The translations under genes were made by a program, and so were the position numbers. A stretch of DNA of 64,000 nucleotides, from NCBI RefSeq assembly GCF_037975245.1, contig NC_092571.1:20732917-20796916 (forward strand), read 5' to 3'. The notes under the pieces were generated by a model. That model made no database searches and had not been told where the DNA came from. It saw nothing but the letters and a program-made list of their open reading frames with translations. Positions 12,801 through 26,200 of the stretch are shown here, piece after piece (the stretch's first letter is position 1; every line of letters starts with the position of its first letter). This DNA comes from Apostichopus japonicus (Eukaryota; Echinodermata; Holothuroidea; Aspidochirotida; Stichopodidae).

Positions 12801-15800
12801 GGCAAGTCGTTCCACAGCCTGGCTTCAGTTACAGTAAATACACGGTTGCCAAACTGTTTTGTGCGGGTGGCGGGAACATTTAGTAGTAACAGATATGCTT
12901 CTTATGGGGTATGACGAAACATGCCTAGTAAACATCTTACACAAATAATCTGGGGCCTGTTTAAAATCGGATTATGCTGAAAATCCTACTTCGTCAAAAC
13001 CGTTTACTCACTGAGAAAGGTGACTTACACACTAATGAAGTAAAATGCCAATAGTAACTCACTGCCAATGAACATTATTTCCCCCTCAGCCATTTAGTTG
13101 AGCTTTGACCCAATAATTCAAGTGACATGTTTAGCAAGGAAAGCCAATGATGCATAAATGTTAACACTCGACGACTAGCTGCACAGTGTATACCGTGTAT
13201 GGTGTAAGTGTACGTAAAGAACAAATGCTCTAAGATTTATAATTTGGCAAGCTCAAGCCTACATTTCTTTCATTCACTGTGAGAGTCAAACTAGGTGTGC
13301 TAAAGGTAAGCAAAGCACCTGTTACATGTAGTCCCGTACTTAGGAGATGTAAAGATACATACTCGACACTGATACAAGGCTTGTAAGATCACAATACATA
13401 AATCTTGTTACTTATTTCAAGCTCTTAGCACTGATTCTCTGTATCAGCGAACACTTTAATCCACTTCGACCCTTACTGTGTATAAAAGAACTCAAAATGT
13501 AGTACTTTGACTGCAATCTGATGGTAACCACTCTTTCGATCAAACAAATCCTCATCCTTTTCATTAATATAAGTTCTTTATTGGATGATTTGAAAATGAG
13601 CTTAACTGTAGGGCTTCACAAGCTTCACAGCTCAATGTCGCAAAATGAGAAATTTATAAAAAAATAAAATAAAAATAAAACACGATAGTATAGAGCAAAA
13701 CAAAATACAAAACACAAGAAAATATCAAAGCTGAGCTAATGATGGGACTTTAAAACATTAGCTTCACTAGAAAGGACATATCAGTTTAAGCTTCTGAAAG
13801 AAGGACATTTTACCATCTTTCTGACGTTCAGAGTGATTCTAGTCCGGTCTGCCAATCGAGATATGTTTTATAGTGAGATATCTGATATTCTATTTGAATT
13901 CCACTTGGAAACTAACTGTGCTCCTCAACAGTGGCCAGAATTGACTACTGTGTTCTTGCCAGAACTTACCAGTGTATTCCTCCGTGCATACACATTTATA
14001 GAGGGAGTTTGAGATGGTAAGGCAGGTGGCGCCATTCTCGCAGGGCTCCTTTTCACAAGGTGCTATGTCGGTACATTCTTGAACGTTGCTATTACCGATG
14101 GCGGATGTAACTAGATCAAAAGGCTCTCCGTTGAGTTCAACCTAAGGAATAGAAAGAGAAAAGAAAAAAAAAAAAAAGAATGAACATTCCATTCCTGTAC
14201 AATTAAAATCTCATTTTTGACATCCACTGTCACATCTCAAGCTTCAACACTACAGAAACTATGTCATTCATCTGTATAGTTGACTGTATGCCTCTGCAAT
14301 GAGAATACAGAAGGTCAAGAGAAGGTCAAAGACAAAGAGATGATGCTGGGCGGCACTGGGCAGCCCCGCCCAGCACTAAAAATTACCGCCCAGCACTGTC
14401 TTAAAAATCGTGAATCCCGTCCAGCACTATTTTCATCTAAAATCTGGATATTCCTAACAATATATTCAACATAAATTGGGCCTAGCCTATGCCAAACTCA
14501 TACAGCCTAATAATGCATCAGTTACGCATGCGAGAAACATTACTTACGGCTCTCAATCGGTCCCTTTTAAAATCTCTTTGAAACAAACTAATAACTTTTA
14601 CCAGGTACGTATTATATGTCACTAAAAAAAAATTAAAAAATGTAAATTGTTAGCAAAACTAGTACTTGTGTATGTGCTTAAAAAGCTACACAAGTGCCAG
14701 CATTTGGCATCTGAGCACCTTAAGAAATTTCTCAAAGGGGAGGGGACACCCCCTCCCCCTTAGACCCCTCCCCCAGGATGGCGATCAGTATACCCGGCAC
14801 TCAGGAAATCCTGGGCACATCCCTGCATTAATGTCACAAAGTTAACTCAGCTGTAAATTTTTCTGTTCAAGCAAATTTTTTTGTGAGAAATATTTTTGGC
14901 CTTAAAATGGAACAAAGCTGCTGACAATTGCAATATTTAAACAATTATTCAAAAGGGATTCCATGGTTACGCCTTTGTTGATGGCAGGTGACTGTTTAAG
15001 TTAATTAACTTTCGATTTGATTTACCTCAGTGATACAGCCCACGAATCCTTTCTGTATTCCCAGAGATCTGGGTATATCGATGAAATCGTTGACTCCTCC
15101 GAGGTACAGAGGTAACTGTAAGTTGAGACCACGACTGCTACCCGGGGATATCCCTTTCACGGCGATTCCCTCGTTGACCACCAGTGACCCTTCCTTGGCA
15201 AGTCGGTGGGCTTCGATGGTGTACCATTGACCGGCTGTGATGTTCTCGTTGCTGACGATGATGGCTGGGCCTGAGAAACAGAAAAAGAGAAGAAAACATT
15301 ACTTCAAATTACTTCAGGACAGTCAGTTTGACTAATGACCAAAATGTTACCAGTTTAACTAAATCCAGCAAACTACTGAAGGGATGAGGCTTGCAGGAGA
15401 ATTGTCAATATTCAAAATTTTGAAGCAATCAGTAAGTTCGAGGTTTGATCCCCAGCCGGGTCATAGTAAGGTGGGCATTTCATCCAAGATCGATCTACAG
15501 TTTTCCATCTGAAATGACTTTCTTAAATTGAAAGGATTCCAAACTTAGACAAAATTAGAGTTAAAATGTTAACTTTGTAAGCCACCCGACATGAAAGTTC
15601 TATCAATAAGCCCTGGCAGGCTTCTCCCACATTCATGGTCGCTGAAGCGCCATAAAAATAACTGTCTGATTATTATTATTATCACTTTGTAGTCTTGTTT
15701 GTCTTTATGATAGTTCAGTGAAATTCCAAGGTATCGGAAAGCCAACAGAAGCTCATTTGAAACCCATTGTGGTGGTTGTGGATGTACACCAGCTTATATC

Positions 15801-17234
15801 ATGACTGCTCTTTATGATAAGTGTTCAGAGAAGAAGGCAGCAGGGATGTTACTGTAACACACACCCCTGGTCTGGAGTCACATAACGTCCCCCTCCAATG
15901 GACAAGAGTGTACAAGTTTGCTTCCAAGGAGAACCAGAGCAATGTTATGCCTGCTCAACAATTACTCTCACAAGTAATATCAAGTAACGGTCTAACTTAC
16001 CAGAACCCCTGTCATACTAAAAGACAAGTTTGCCTCCAAGGGGAACCACAGCAATGCTAAGTCTGCTTCACTCAACTGTTACTCTCACAAGTAATATCAA
16101 GTAACGGTCTGACTTACCAGAACCACTGTCATACTAAAAGACAAGTTTGCCTCCAAGGGGAACCAGAGCAATGCTAAGTCTGCTTCACTCAACTGTTACT
16201 CTCACAAGTAATATCAAGTAACGGTCTAACTTACCAGAACCACTGTCGTACTGGAAGACAAGTTTGCCGTCAAGGAGGACCAGAGCGATGTAGTCACCTG
16301 CCCCCCTTGAGCGCTGCCCGTTGAACAAGAGCAGACCGTCGTCATTGGTGTTGGGCTTGAACATCATAGTGATATCCAAAGCATCCTGGGAAAACAGCAG
16401 ACCCTCGTAGGCAATGTAGGAATCGCCAACAAACGACGGGTTAAATATTATGGATCCTGTAAGGTGGGACAAGTGTGTTGAATAATATTAGGAGACAGGT
16501 AGATTACGACAGAATGAAACATTTTAAAGTATGAGAGATATGTACTGGAGCCAGCAGATGGTTTGATGTATGTGGTCCTACAAATTAAATGTACTAGAGG
16601 CAGCAGATGGTTTGATGTGTGTGGTCCTACAAATTAAATGTACTAGAGGCAGCAGATGATTTGATGTGTGTGGTCCTACAAATTAAATGTACTGGAGCCA
16701 GCAGATGGTTTGATGTATGTGGTCCTACAAATTAAATGTACTGGAGGCAGCAGATGGTTTGATGTGTGTGGTCCTACAAATTAAATGTACTAGAGGCAGC
16801 AGATGATTTGATGTGTGTGGTCCTACAAATTAAATGTACTGGAGGCAGCAGATGGTTTGATGTATGTGGTCCTACAAATTAAATGTACTGGAGGCAGCAG
16901 ATGGTTTGATGTGTGTGGTCCTACAAATTAAATGTACTAGAGGCAGCAGATGATTTGATGTGTGTGGTCCTACAAATTAAATGTACTGGAGCCAGCAGAT
17001 GGTTTGATGTATGTGGCCCTACAAATTAAATGTACTGGAGGCAGCAGATGGTTTGATGTGTGTGGTCCTACAAATTAAAAACTAACTAATTGATGATGCT
17101 TTGGCCTCTGTCAATGTGAGAATGTATTCAGATGTTATGTTATGTGGAAATCACATCTACACCATCCAATGGATGGCATATTTGATATGTTTTAAGACTC
17201 TTTGTCTAATTAACCCAATGTAGAAAGGCGAACG

Positions 17235-17266
<32 letters not shown>

Positions 17267-20200
17267 TTGTGTATTGAATAATATGAAAACTACATATCAC
17301 TAAGAAAACATAACACCTTTTTTCATCACAAAATATAAAACTTTAGTTAGTACTTATAACGGCAAAGTTCAGGTCTGCGGTACACTACGCAAGCGGCAAT
17401 ACTTACCTATCTGTAGTTTATGCACATAACTTTATGAATATTCATGTCTCAATTATACAGTATACACGGCACTTCATTAATATTCATTATATTCATATAG
17501 CAACTATATAAAGCAGATAATTATAAGGCCAATGTGTAAGCCTCGAATCTTAAACATTAACCTGTCACAAAAAAGCCCTTTTCACAATGACTGGCCTCAA
17601 AGATCACATTAAAAACATGAAAGTTACTAAAATGATTATGTAATTATGTACAAGGAGTTTTTTTTTTAAGGTGTTTGAACAAGTATTAAGAGGGATAATT
17701 TAAAGCAGGGTCTGAGTGACTGTAGAACATTAGACACAAACATTAACAATTTCATCAGATTAAACAAACTATGCAGACAAACCTATCACATCATTGGAAC
17801 TAGTGAGACAAACCCTGATTCCTGCTTGACTACAACTACACAATTGTTTTCTTATTTTTTATATTTTTTTATAATTGGCCAAGTTTAATAAGTCTGACAA
17901 ATCTAGAGCCAAAGAAGATGTCTTCACCGATATATAAACAGCCATGTCAAACCTCACATGTATTTTAATAGAACCTATTACCGATTTAGTATGTACAGGC
18001 TCCATAATAACAGCCTTTCATGGATAAATGAATGAATCTGACATGTTTAGGTAAATGCTGCTTGCAGTGACATCGAGTTTGTACGCAAAATTATAGGAAA
18101 TGATAGGCTATTAAAAAACGGCTGATGTAACTGTCACCATGGAGATGATATATACTTATGATGGCTGAACCAGTTGCTTGATCGCTTATATTTCTTCTTA
18201 ATACAGCTTCGAGTGACTGCAGATAACCCCCAAGCACCGAAGCAATATAACTGCGATTTACATAGTGATTAAAGTGTTTAAGAAGCATCGTTTACAAGAA
18301 GATAAAGTAATATGAAGGTGGATATGATGGTATTCCAGGCCAAATGTGGATGCTTTGATCAGAATGAAAACCCCATGTCCTTAAAAATGACCAACTAAAG
18401 ATTAATTGTGCAACATGTATCATGAAACTGTGTGTGAGGAGAGGCAGAGGAGTCAAGATGGGGGTGGGGGGGAATATTGAGGCAATGTTTGCCGGATTCT
18501 TTGAGATTTTTCAGTACCCTTCATAACGGATACAATATTTAATTATTTATGAATGTTACCAGAAACAAATCATAACTGAACATCCCTGCATACTCCTCCT
18601 CCCCCCCCCCCTCCATACTCCCCCTCAACTCTCCTTCTTCCTCAGTCCCTATAATCCAAAAATTGAACAAAACGTACAATTCCTTGGCAACGAAATTCAA
18701 ATGACGTATGTAGAGAATGAATGGTAGACCTTTCTTAGAAGGAAAAAAAAATCAAACTAAAACTTTTTTAATGCCTTGGCCTTAATATCTTTCACTAAAG
18801 ATGTTAACTACTTGACCCTACAAATTTTTACCGATGTCATCTTGATCCTATCAACCTGAAGACATCAAACACTCGGACTAGACAACGGACTTCACGGGTG
18901 TTTAATGCGCAAACGTTAACGAATCGCATCTAATTTAGGCGACTACTGAACAAGCTGGGAATACAATAAGAAATCTCTATTCTACCAACACAGGCACAAG
19001 TTTCAACATTCTAATTTAATATGCTCAATTCACGTCACAGAAATGGGGTCACAATTGCAAGAGTTATTCACACTGCTTACATATACACAGGGAGAAGGGA
19101 AAGCATGTTACTCAAGGAACTCAACAGCTGAGGTTACCTTACTTGTTATTAATCATTAATTATTCATGTGGTCTTTTTAGACAAATCGAATGGTTTGGGT
19201 GCCCTGCTGGACACATCCAACACAAAGAGGTCTTCACTTTCGTGGATTAGATGTTTAAGATGTTTAAAAAGATAAATGAGGAAAAACAAACTTTCTAATG
19301 AAATGCAAATTTTTGATTGCCGCAAAATGTTTTGCAAACTTTTTGGAACTGCCCCCAAAATGTTTTTATGTATAGATATGTAAAAAGGGTGAGTAAATGC
19401 CATAGGCAGGTTTCTGTGCTATATATTATGAAAGTAATATAGATATGACAAAGGGTGCCCCCACAAAAAACAAAACCAAAGGTGAAAGGTCAACGATATA
19501 CACCAAAGATTACTCGAACACCATTCGTTAATGGAAGTCATGAGAGGAAAGTAAAGGAATAACTCGTGTCATCACAGTGGATAAAAGATGTTACAGATCA
19601 CTTCCAGGACAAATAGAGACACTTTCTGTGTTCCAACCAGTGGGTGCAAAACCAGTTGACAAAGACAGCATGTGAGGGGGTAGGGGGCAAAGAGAGAGAT
19701 TATTGGCAGGAAGAAACTACCACAGAGAAGAAAGGGTATGATCATAGTTCAAGAGAGAAAGAAAGGGAGAAGAGAAAATATATTGCAGACAGATGTCTTT
19801 GCATAGTGAGGGTGAATATGATATGAAGAGAGAATTTGGAAATTTTGCGGAGAGAGAAGGACGGCAACGCAAGTCTGGGTTGAAGCAGTGGGAGGAGAAA
19901 AAAACAAAGCTTTGAAAAACAGGAGGTTAAACGTAAAAAGCGGTAAAGGGTGAGAGGTCAAAATTAGGCTGAGAAACAAGAAAAAAGTGAGGGAATATAA
20001 AGAAATGAGGAAAAGCAAAATGGTTTTTTTTGCAACAGAAAAAGGTACCATAATCATTTTGCATGTGAATGTCGTTGTCGAAACCGCTCCCCTCGTAATC
20101 TGAATCATCCGTTCCTACAGGTAAATCTGTGTGTAGGAACAGGCACTGATTGGATAACATGCATTGCTACCGACGACCTCATGTAGGTAGGTCGAGATTG

Positions 20201-23200
20201 ATGGCCCCTGTGACTGGGCAGAAACAATAAACCTAGACACACTCTCATGCAGTATAATAACAAAAATATGTGTATATATACGACTTGGAATATACATTGT
20301 ACTAAATGTATGGAGTGGGGGTGGGGTGGGGAAGGGGGGTTCAATACGTGATGTGCTACTATGGATTAAAGAAACCGACCATTTTTCATAGCCATCAGAA
20401 TATACATGAAGATGAAAGTTTTCTAAATATGTAAAGAAAATTCCAAATTATGTCAAGATTTGTTAAAGTCTTGTGGTTTCAGGTTTTTGAGGGATGTCAT
20501 ATAATTGCAGGTTCCTGTATTCCCCCCATTGTCTCAGAACTCAAAAGCTTTTTTTCACAATTTTGATAACAAAACCTTTCCCTTCTGTTACAAGAATAAA
20601 GATTTTCCCTTGTTTGTTTAATTGATTGGCCCAAAGAAAAAAGCTTTTCATTTTTATAAGACAACAAAGCTTTTGTCTTCCTACCAATTGTTTCAGAGAA
20701 CAAAGCTTTCTTTTGTTTAAGTCACAGAGAACAAAACCTTTCTTTTCTTTAAGTCACAGAGAACAAAGCCTTTCTTTTCTTTAAGTCACAGAGAACAAAG
20801 CCTTTCTTTTCTTTAAGTCACAGAGAACAAAGCCTTTCTTTTCTTTAAGTCACAGAGAACAAAGCCTTTCTTTTCTTTAAGTCACAGAGAACAATGCCCA
20901 ATTTTTGCTTTGTTTCGGAACATAAAGCTCTCCTTCAGTTTTCCTTCCCAAAGATAACAAACAAACTTTTAATCATAAATTGGAATGCAACTTCTTTGTT
21001 CTGAAATTGCCAACAAATAAACCAAATATTTTGTCTCCAAAGTGACCAAAAGGTGCAAGATATTTAAGAGACATACCAAATTCTTGATTGTTACTACTCA
21101 TTTGGGTTATTTTTTTTTGGGAGGGGGGGGAGGGGGTTGGACATATTGTTCTCTGTAGGATCAGTGTGAAAGTTGCCCTTGTTATTTATTTTTTTTTATT
21201 CTTATTTTTTTTCTTCTTGCAGGTGGGAGAAATTTGTCTCTGTATAACCCGAGTGAAATCATGCATTCTAGTACAAGATCTGAAATGGAAGGAATTTAAC
21301 TACAGATGAAAGTAGGAACTAAAATGCTAACAAGAAATATAAAATGTACAAGAACCTGCTAAAAGAAATTCTACCTGCCTAGTATTAAACCTTTACCACG
21401 CTACCCAGGTGTCTACGAGTTTAGTATCCCCATTTAACTTCTTTTCTTTCTATTTTTCCCTTGTATTATAATTAACTATAAATATGAATGAAAAACTTGG
21501 TGCAAATTGTATTTGTGGTATATTGAAGGAGAATCCAGGGAGATATATAGAACAGATTGAAGAAATGGGTAATATTATAAATATTGCATGCCATTGAAAG
21601 TCAATTGGGTACAACATAGACGCAATAAATTATATATATATGTTTTTCTTTCTATATATATATTTAAATTATTCAAAGCCCATGCATATCAAACATGTTA
21701 GCATGACTTTTTTTAAATGGACAAATTTGATCTGAAAACTAAGACACCTCATATTGTATAAAGTTACATTGGTCAGTGGTGTTTCACACATGTTTGACAG
21801 TTTGAATTTGGTATCTGTAAAATTAGTTTTTTTTAGTAAAAAACAAAACATTAATTTGAATGACTTCCTTCGCTAAAACTAAATTTCGGCCAAAAGAATG
21901 AAATCGGCAACTGTTCAATATTCAAACAATTTTTTTTATAGATATACAATAACAATTGGCACCATTTTAAGCATATCTAATCAGCGTACAGCTTTCATCA
22001 GATTAAATCCAGTATTAAGAATGCTTTCATCAGTTTTGAAAAGGAAAAAAAAAATGGAAAAGGGAATCAAATTTAAGAAAGGCTTCAGAAGATCTAAAAA
22101 TAAGGCTACCTAATTCCCAAATCTAATCACCAGTTTAGACATTTTTCTTTATAACTTGCATCTACGGCATCCCATAATGCGCAATTAATAAACTACGCAA
22201 TATTAGAATAACATCTCGCTCACTCACCAATATCGCACCTCTCACCGGTCAGACCGGGAGGGCAGACACATCTGAATCCCGCTGCATCTGTACTCTCCAC
22301 ACACATACCTTCACCGCAGGAATCTACGAGGAAAAACAAACAACAGGTTGATCAAGTCCAAATATTTCAAAACTAAGCAATATTTTATTTTGGTTCTTCC
22401 TGTTTTTGTTGACGCAGACCGCAGCAACACAGGGATGCAGGTGTTCAATGCACCATTATTTTTAAAGCTGGTTTTGATATTTTTTAAATATTTTTTAATC
22501 TTTTTCGATACTACAATCCAATAACAGTGCAGATCGTTAGCATCACTGTTATGTCATGTTTCATTTCAAATCATGGAGTTTTAGATGTGATTAATACTAA
22601 ATGTCCGACAACACGATAATGAGAGTCACATCAAATTCATTGACTGCTCAATCATTTAACCTTCCAATTGGAGACAGAATGTAAAGATGGGTCTTAATTT
22701 AATTTGGCCAATGGTGTCTGATTATGGGTTTAAATTTTTTGGTATCTGGCAAAATGCAAAATGCTTCTTCAACTTTAATACGAGCAAGACCGTACTAGTG
22801 TATGAGCAGTACAGGAAACCTTTGCCTCAAATTTTCCGCTCACGAAAGAGCGCTTACAATTTTTACGTTGCTTTGCACTTGACATAATATCATCAATTTG
22901 AGAATTTGCCAAATCTAACTCGAGACATGACGAATCCTGCAAAACTGCACAAAAAGAACAGAGACAAAAATCTCACCTTTCGTGGAATTATTTTGCCATT
23001 TTCACTGAAAAAACGGTTTAAAATACAACAGACATTTCTCGACACAGTACATGCAATAAATATACAGGGATAAGAGGATGTGGTTTAGCAGGACTTACCG
23101 GGCAGGCAACGCTGAATCTCTAATGAATGTTGGCAGACAGACCCTGTGAATCCCTCCAGGCATCTGCACGTGAAACCGTTCTCCGTGAAGGCCTCTTGGC

Positions 23201-26200
23201 ACTCCCCTCCGTTGTCGCAGGTGACGGTCAGACAGGTTTCGCACGATTCAACGTTGACCATGGAGATGGCACCAGAGGTCAAAAACACTTTGTAGTCATT
23301 GATCTTAAGTTGGCTGACACAACCTACAAGATTGGATATAGTGTTATTTGAAATTTTCTCGATATGTTCTCGGCTACGTTTCGGGTATTTTTAATTGAGC
23401 GGTCCTAGATACAGAGGAAAATCTAAGCACACGGACCGAAGGTCCATCTCGAGGTCCTGGAATGTTTCAGCTTATCAGATCAAAGGATTAAATTATTATT
23501 GATAATAATTTAATGGATTATGGATTAAAAATGCATAATATTAAATAATTGATAACTATTATCCAAATTCACCTCCTTTTCCCGACAACCAGTGGCACTT
23601 AAAACCAAAATGGATTTTTTTTTTTTTTCCCCCACAACTTTTGCATAGCAGCACAATCTTAACATGATGAAATCTCTTCACCAAATTTCACACTCCCAAA
23701 GAACCATATAAAAACTGTTAAACCATACCCATTTTTCAACATGTTGAATGACTCACCAATGAAACCAGTGTTGAAACCAACATGTAATGGTAGATCTTCA
23801 TAAAACATGACACCTCCCAGGTAGAGATTCTGGACCAGGTCCAGGCCCCTCCATGCACCCATGGATGTACCGTTCACCTCATATTGATCGTCGACTGTCA
23901 TAAATCCATACCTTCCGTCCCTTCGGATGGTCACCGTGTGCCACCGGGCTAACTCCAACGGTTCCTCGCTCCTGATGATCGCAGCACCACCGCCAAGGTT
24001 GAAGCGGAATTCAGCGTGGCCTCCAGAGAGGCCAAAGGAGAGGAAGTCGCTGCTCGCTTGTGAGTACTGGCCGTTGTAAAGGATCAAACCTGGTACGACA
24101 AAGGTCAAATGTTAGCAACTTTATACAGGTCGAAATATAAATAACAATTTAGCAAAGTAATTTACACTTCAATGGTCATGTCAATAGCCTCAAGGAACAT
24201 ACCCCAGACTTTCCCACCAGCACCCAGCCTCCCCCCCCCCCCTCCCCCACAACACTCTGTACCTTGTTTTACCTGTACAAATCCAAAACCTGAGAAAAGA
24301 AGGTAAAACAGGGTGGCATAAATATGGATTGGTCGGATATGAATATGTATGATGTGAAAGGTCAGTTCCTTTTTCCTTTCATCCTTTTTCCTTTCGGTCA
24401 CAAGGGTATAACATCGCTCGTAATTGTACATAGTCTTTCTTCCGTATCAACTCCCAAACGTTTTCAATTTATATCTGGATGACCGAGGACTCCAGTTTTT
24501 TTTTGGGTAGTTTTTGTTTAGAAATGATTATAATTTCCCTAACATTTTTCCGGCCCTCTGTACAAAAAGACAAATCAGACAACGATACCTTCCGGACTCT
24601 CTGGCTTGAACGAGACGACTATTTCAAATTCAAAAGCAGCATTCGCCAGTTTCGGGTAGCTAATGTAACTTTGAGGCATCTGAGTGAAGTAAGGCACCAG
24701 ATCTGTCAAAAGAACAAGGAATAGTACATTTTCCTCTCTCAACAAATACATAAAAATATCTTACTTCAGTATTTCTATCATTTTTTTTGTAATATCATGA
24801 TGGGGGGGTGGTTGGATTGAGGGAAACTACGTATAAAGCCAGCTTAACCAGTACTCCGTGTTCCAAGTCAAACAGCAGGCTGTCTATTGAGTTAACCTAA
24901 CACTTAATCTAGACATTTCTGACATGAGGTTTTCGCTTCAAATCAGTCCTAAATGAAGAAGAATCTTTAAACTACCTCAGCCTGGCAAGATGATTCAGCC
25001 TCAGAGCTGGAAAGTGTACAGTTGCCTCCTCAATTGTTCACCCATCTACTTTTTAACTTTTAAGTAACACTTTCCAAATGAAAACCAATGAGGCTGTCAA
25101 TATGGTTTACAAAGTCCATGGACATCATGTTAAACATCAACTGCTAAAAAATTGTTACAGATGGTCAAGATAAAAGCAGAGGACTCATAAACACTGAATC
25201 AGACCATAACTATCAAGGACTGCAAACTCTTGTTAAAGATGATGCAGACAAGACAGAGGGCAGGGGTCAGGGGTGGGGGGGTGAGGGGGAAGATGAAACT
25301 ATTAGAATCTTTACCTCCAATGATCAGGTTTGCTTTGTATTCCACTGTTCCTTCGTTGTTCGTTGCTGAACAGACGTACGTTCCTGCGTCTTCCTTCTTG
25401 ACATTTCTCAGAGTCAGGACACCGCTGTCGATCTCAAAGTCGTCTGGGAAGAGATCCGAGTCTTCTTTGTACCAAGTGATCTCGGGGAACGGGAAACCGC
25501 TCGCAAAACACGTGAAGACCACCGAGGCACCGATGGATACGGACCTCGTCTCGGGCTGGACACTGATTTGGGGGGCGGCTGCGGAGACAAAAAAGAAGGG
25601 GGGTGGAGTGTTTTTCATCCGAGGAGTAGATATTTTGTGGGCTATTTATTACACTTTTCGGTTGACTAGCTGAGTGGCATTCTCACTATCATTCATACCG
25701 TATAAGCAAAACCTTGAAAAATGCTGAGAGAGTAAATTGATTAAAAATTAAAAAAAGTGATTCTATAAGATCTATAAAATTTGCTACAAATTCGAAAATA
25801 TAAAATATAAGTTTAATAGGTGGTCAATGCCTTTACATTATCCAGATGGAGTTTTCTCTTTGTTTTTGAGTTGCAATAACTACATTGCTTCAAGAAGATT
25901 ATTCAAAATAGCTGTGAAGTCACTTCAGTCTATTATTATTAAACACCTCAGTCTTTAGAAGACCAGCCTATCATGTGTAAACATAGGTTCATGGATAGGT
26001 GAGGTTCATTGACGATGTAATTGTAGTAACAAACACAGTAAGATCATTGCTATAGTGACCGCAGAACTGGTGTTTACCCTACTGCTAGTAATTACCCTAT
26101 GACCGGGTGAAATGGAAATCAACCTAGGAAAAAAATTATCATGTGACGCCGGTGTTTTGACCGTTTTACTTGGGTCCTTTTCATTAAAGGGCAAGTACAA

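Noticed and set aside
25230-25673. 147-codon + strand frame
   Set aside because: It is the antisense shadow of Ig module L (exon 32).
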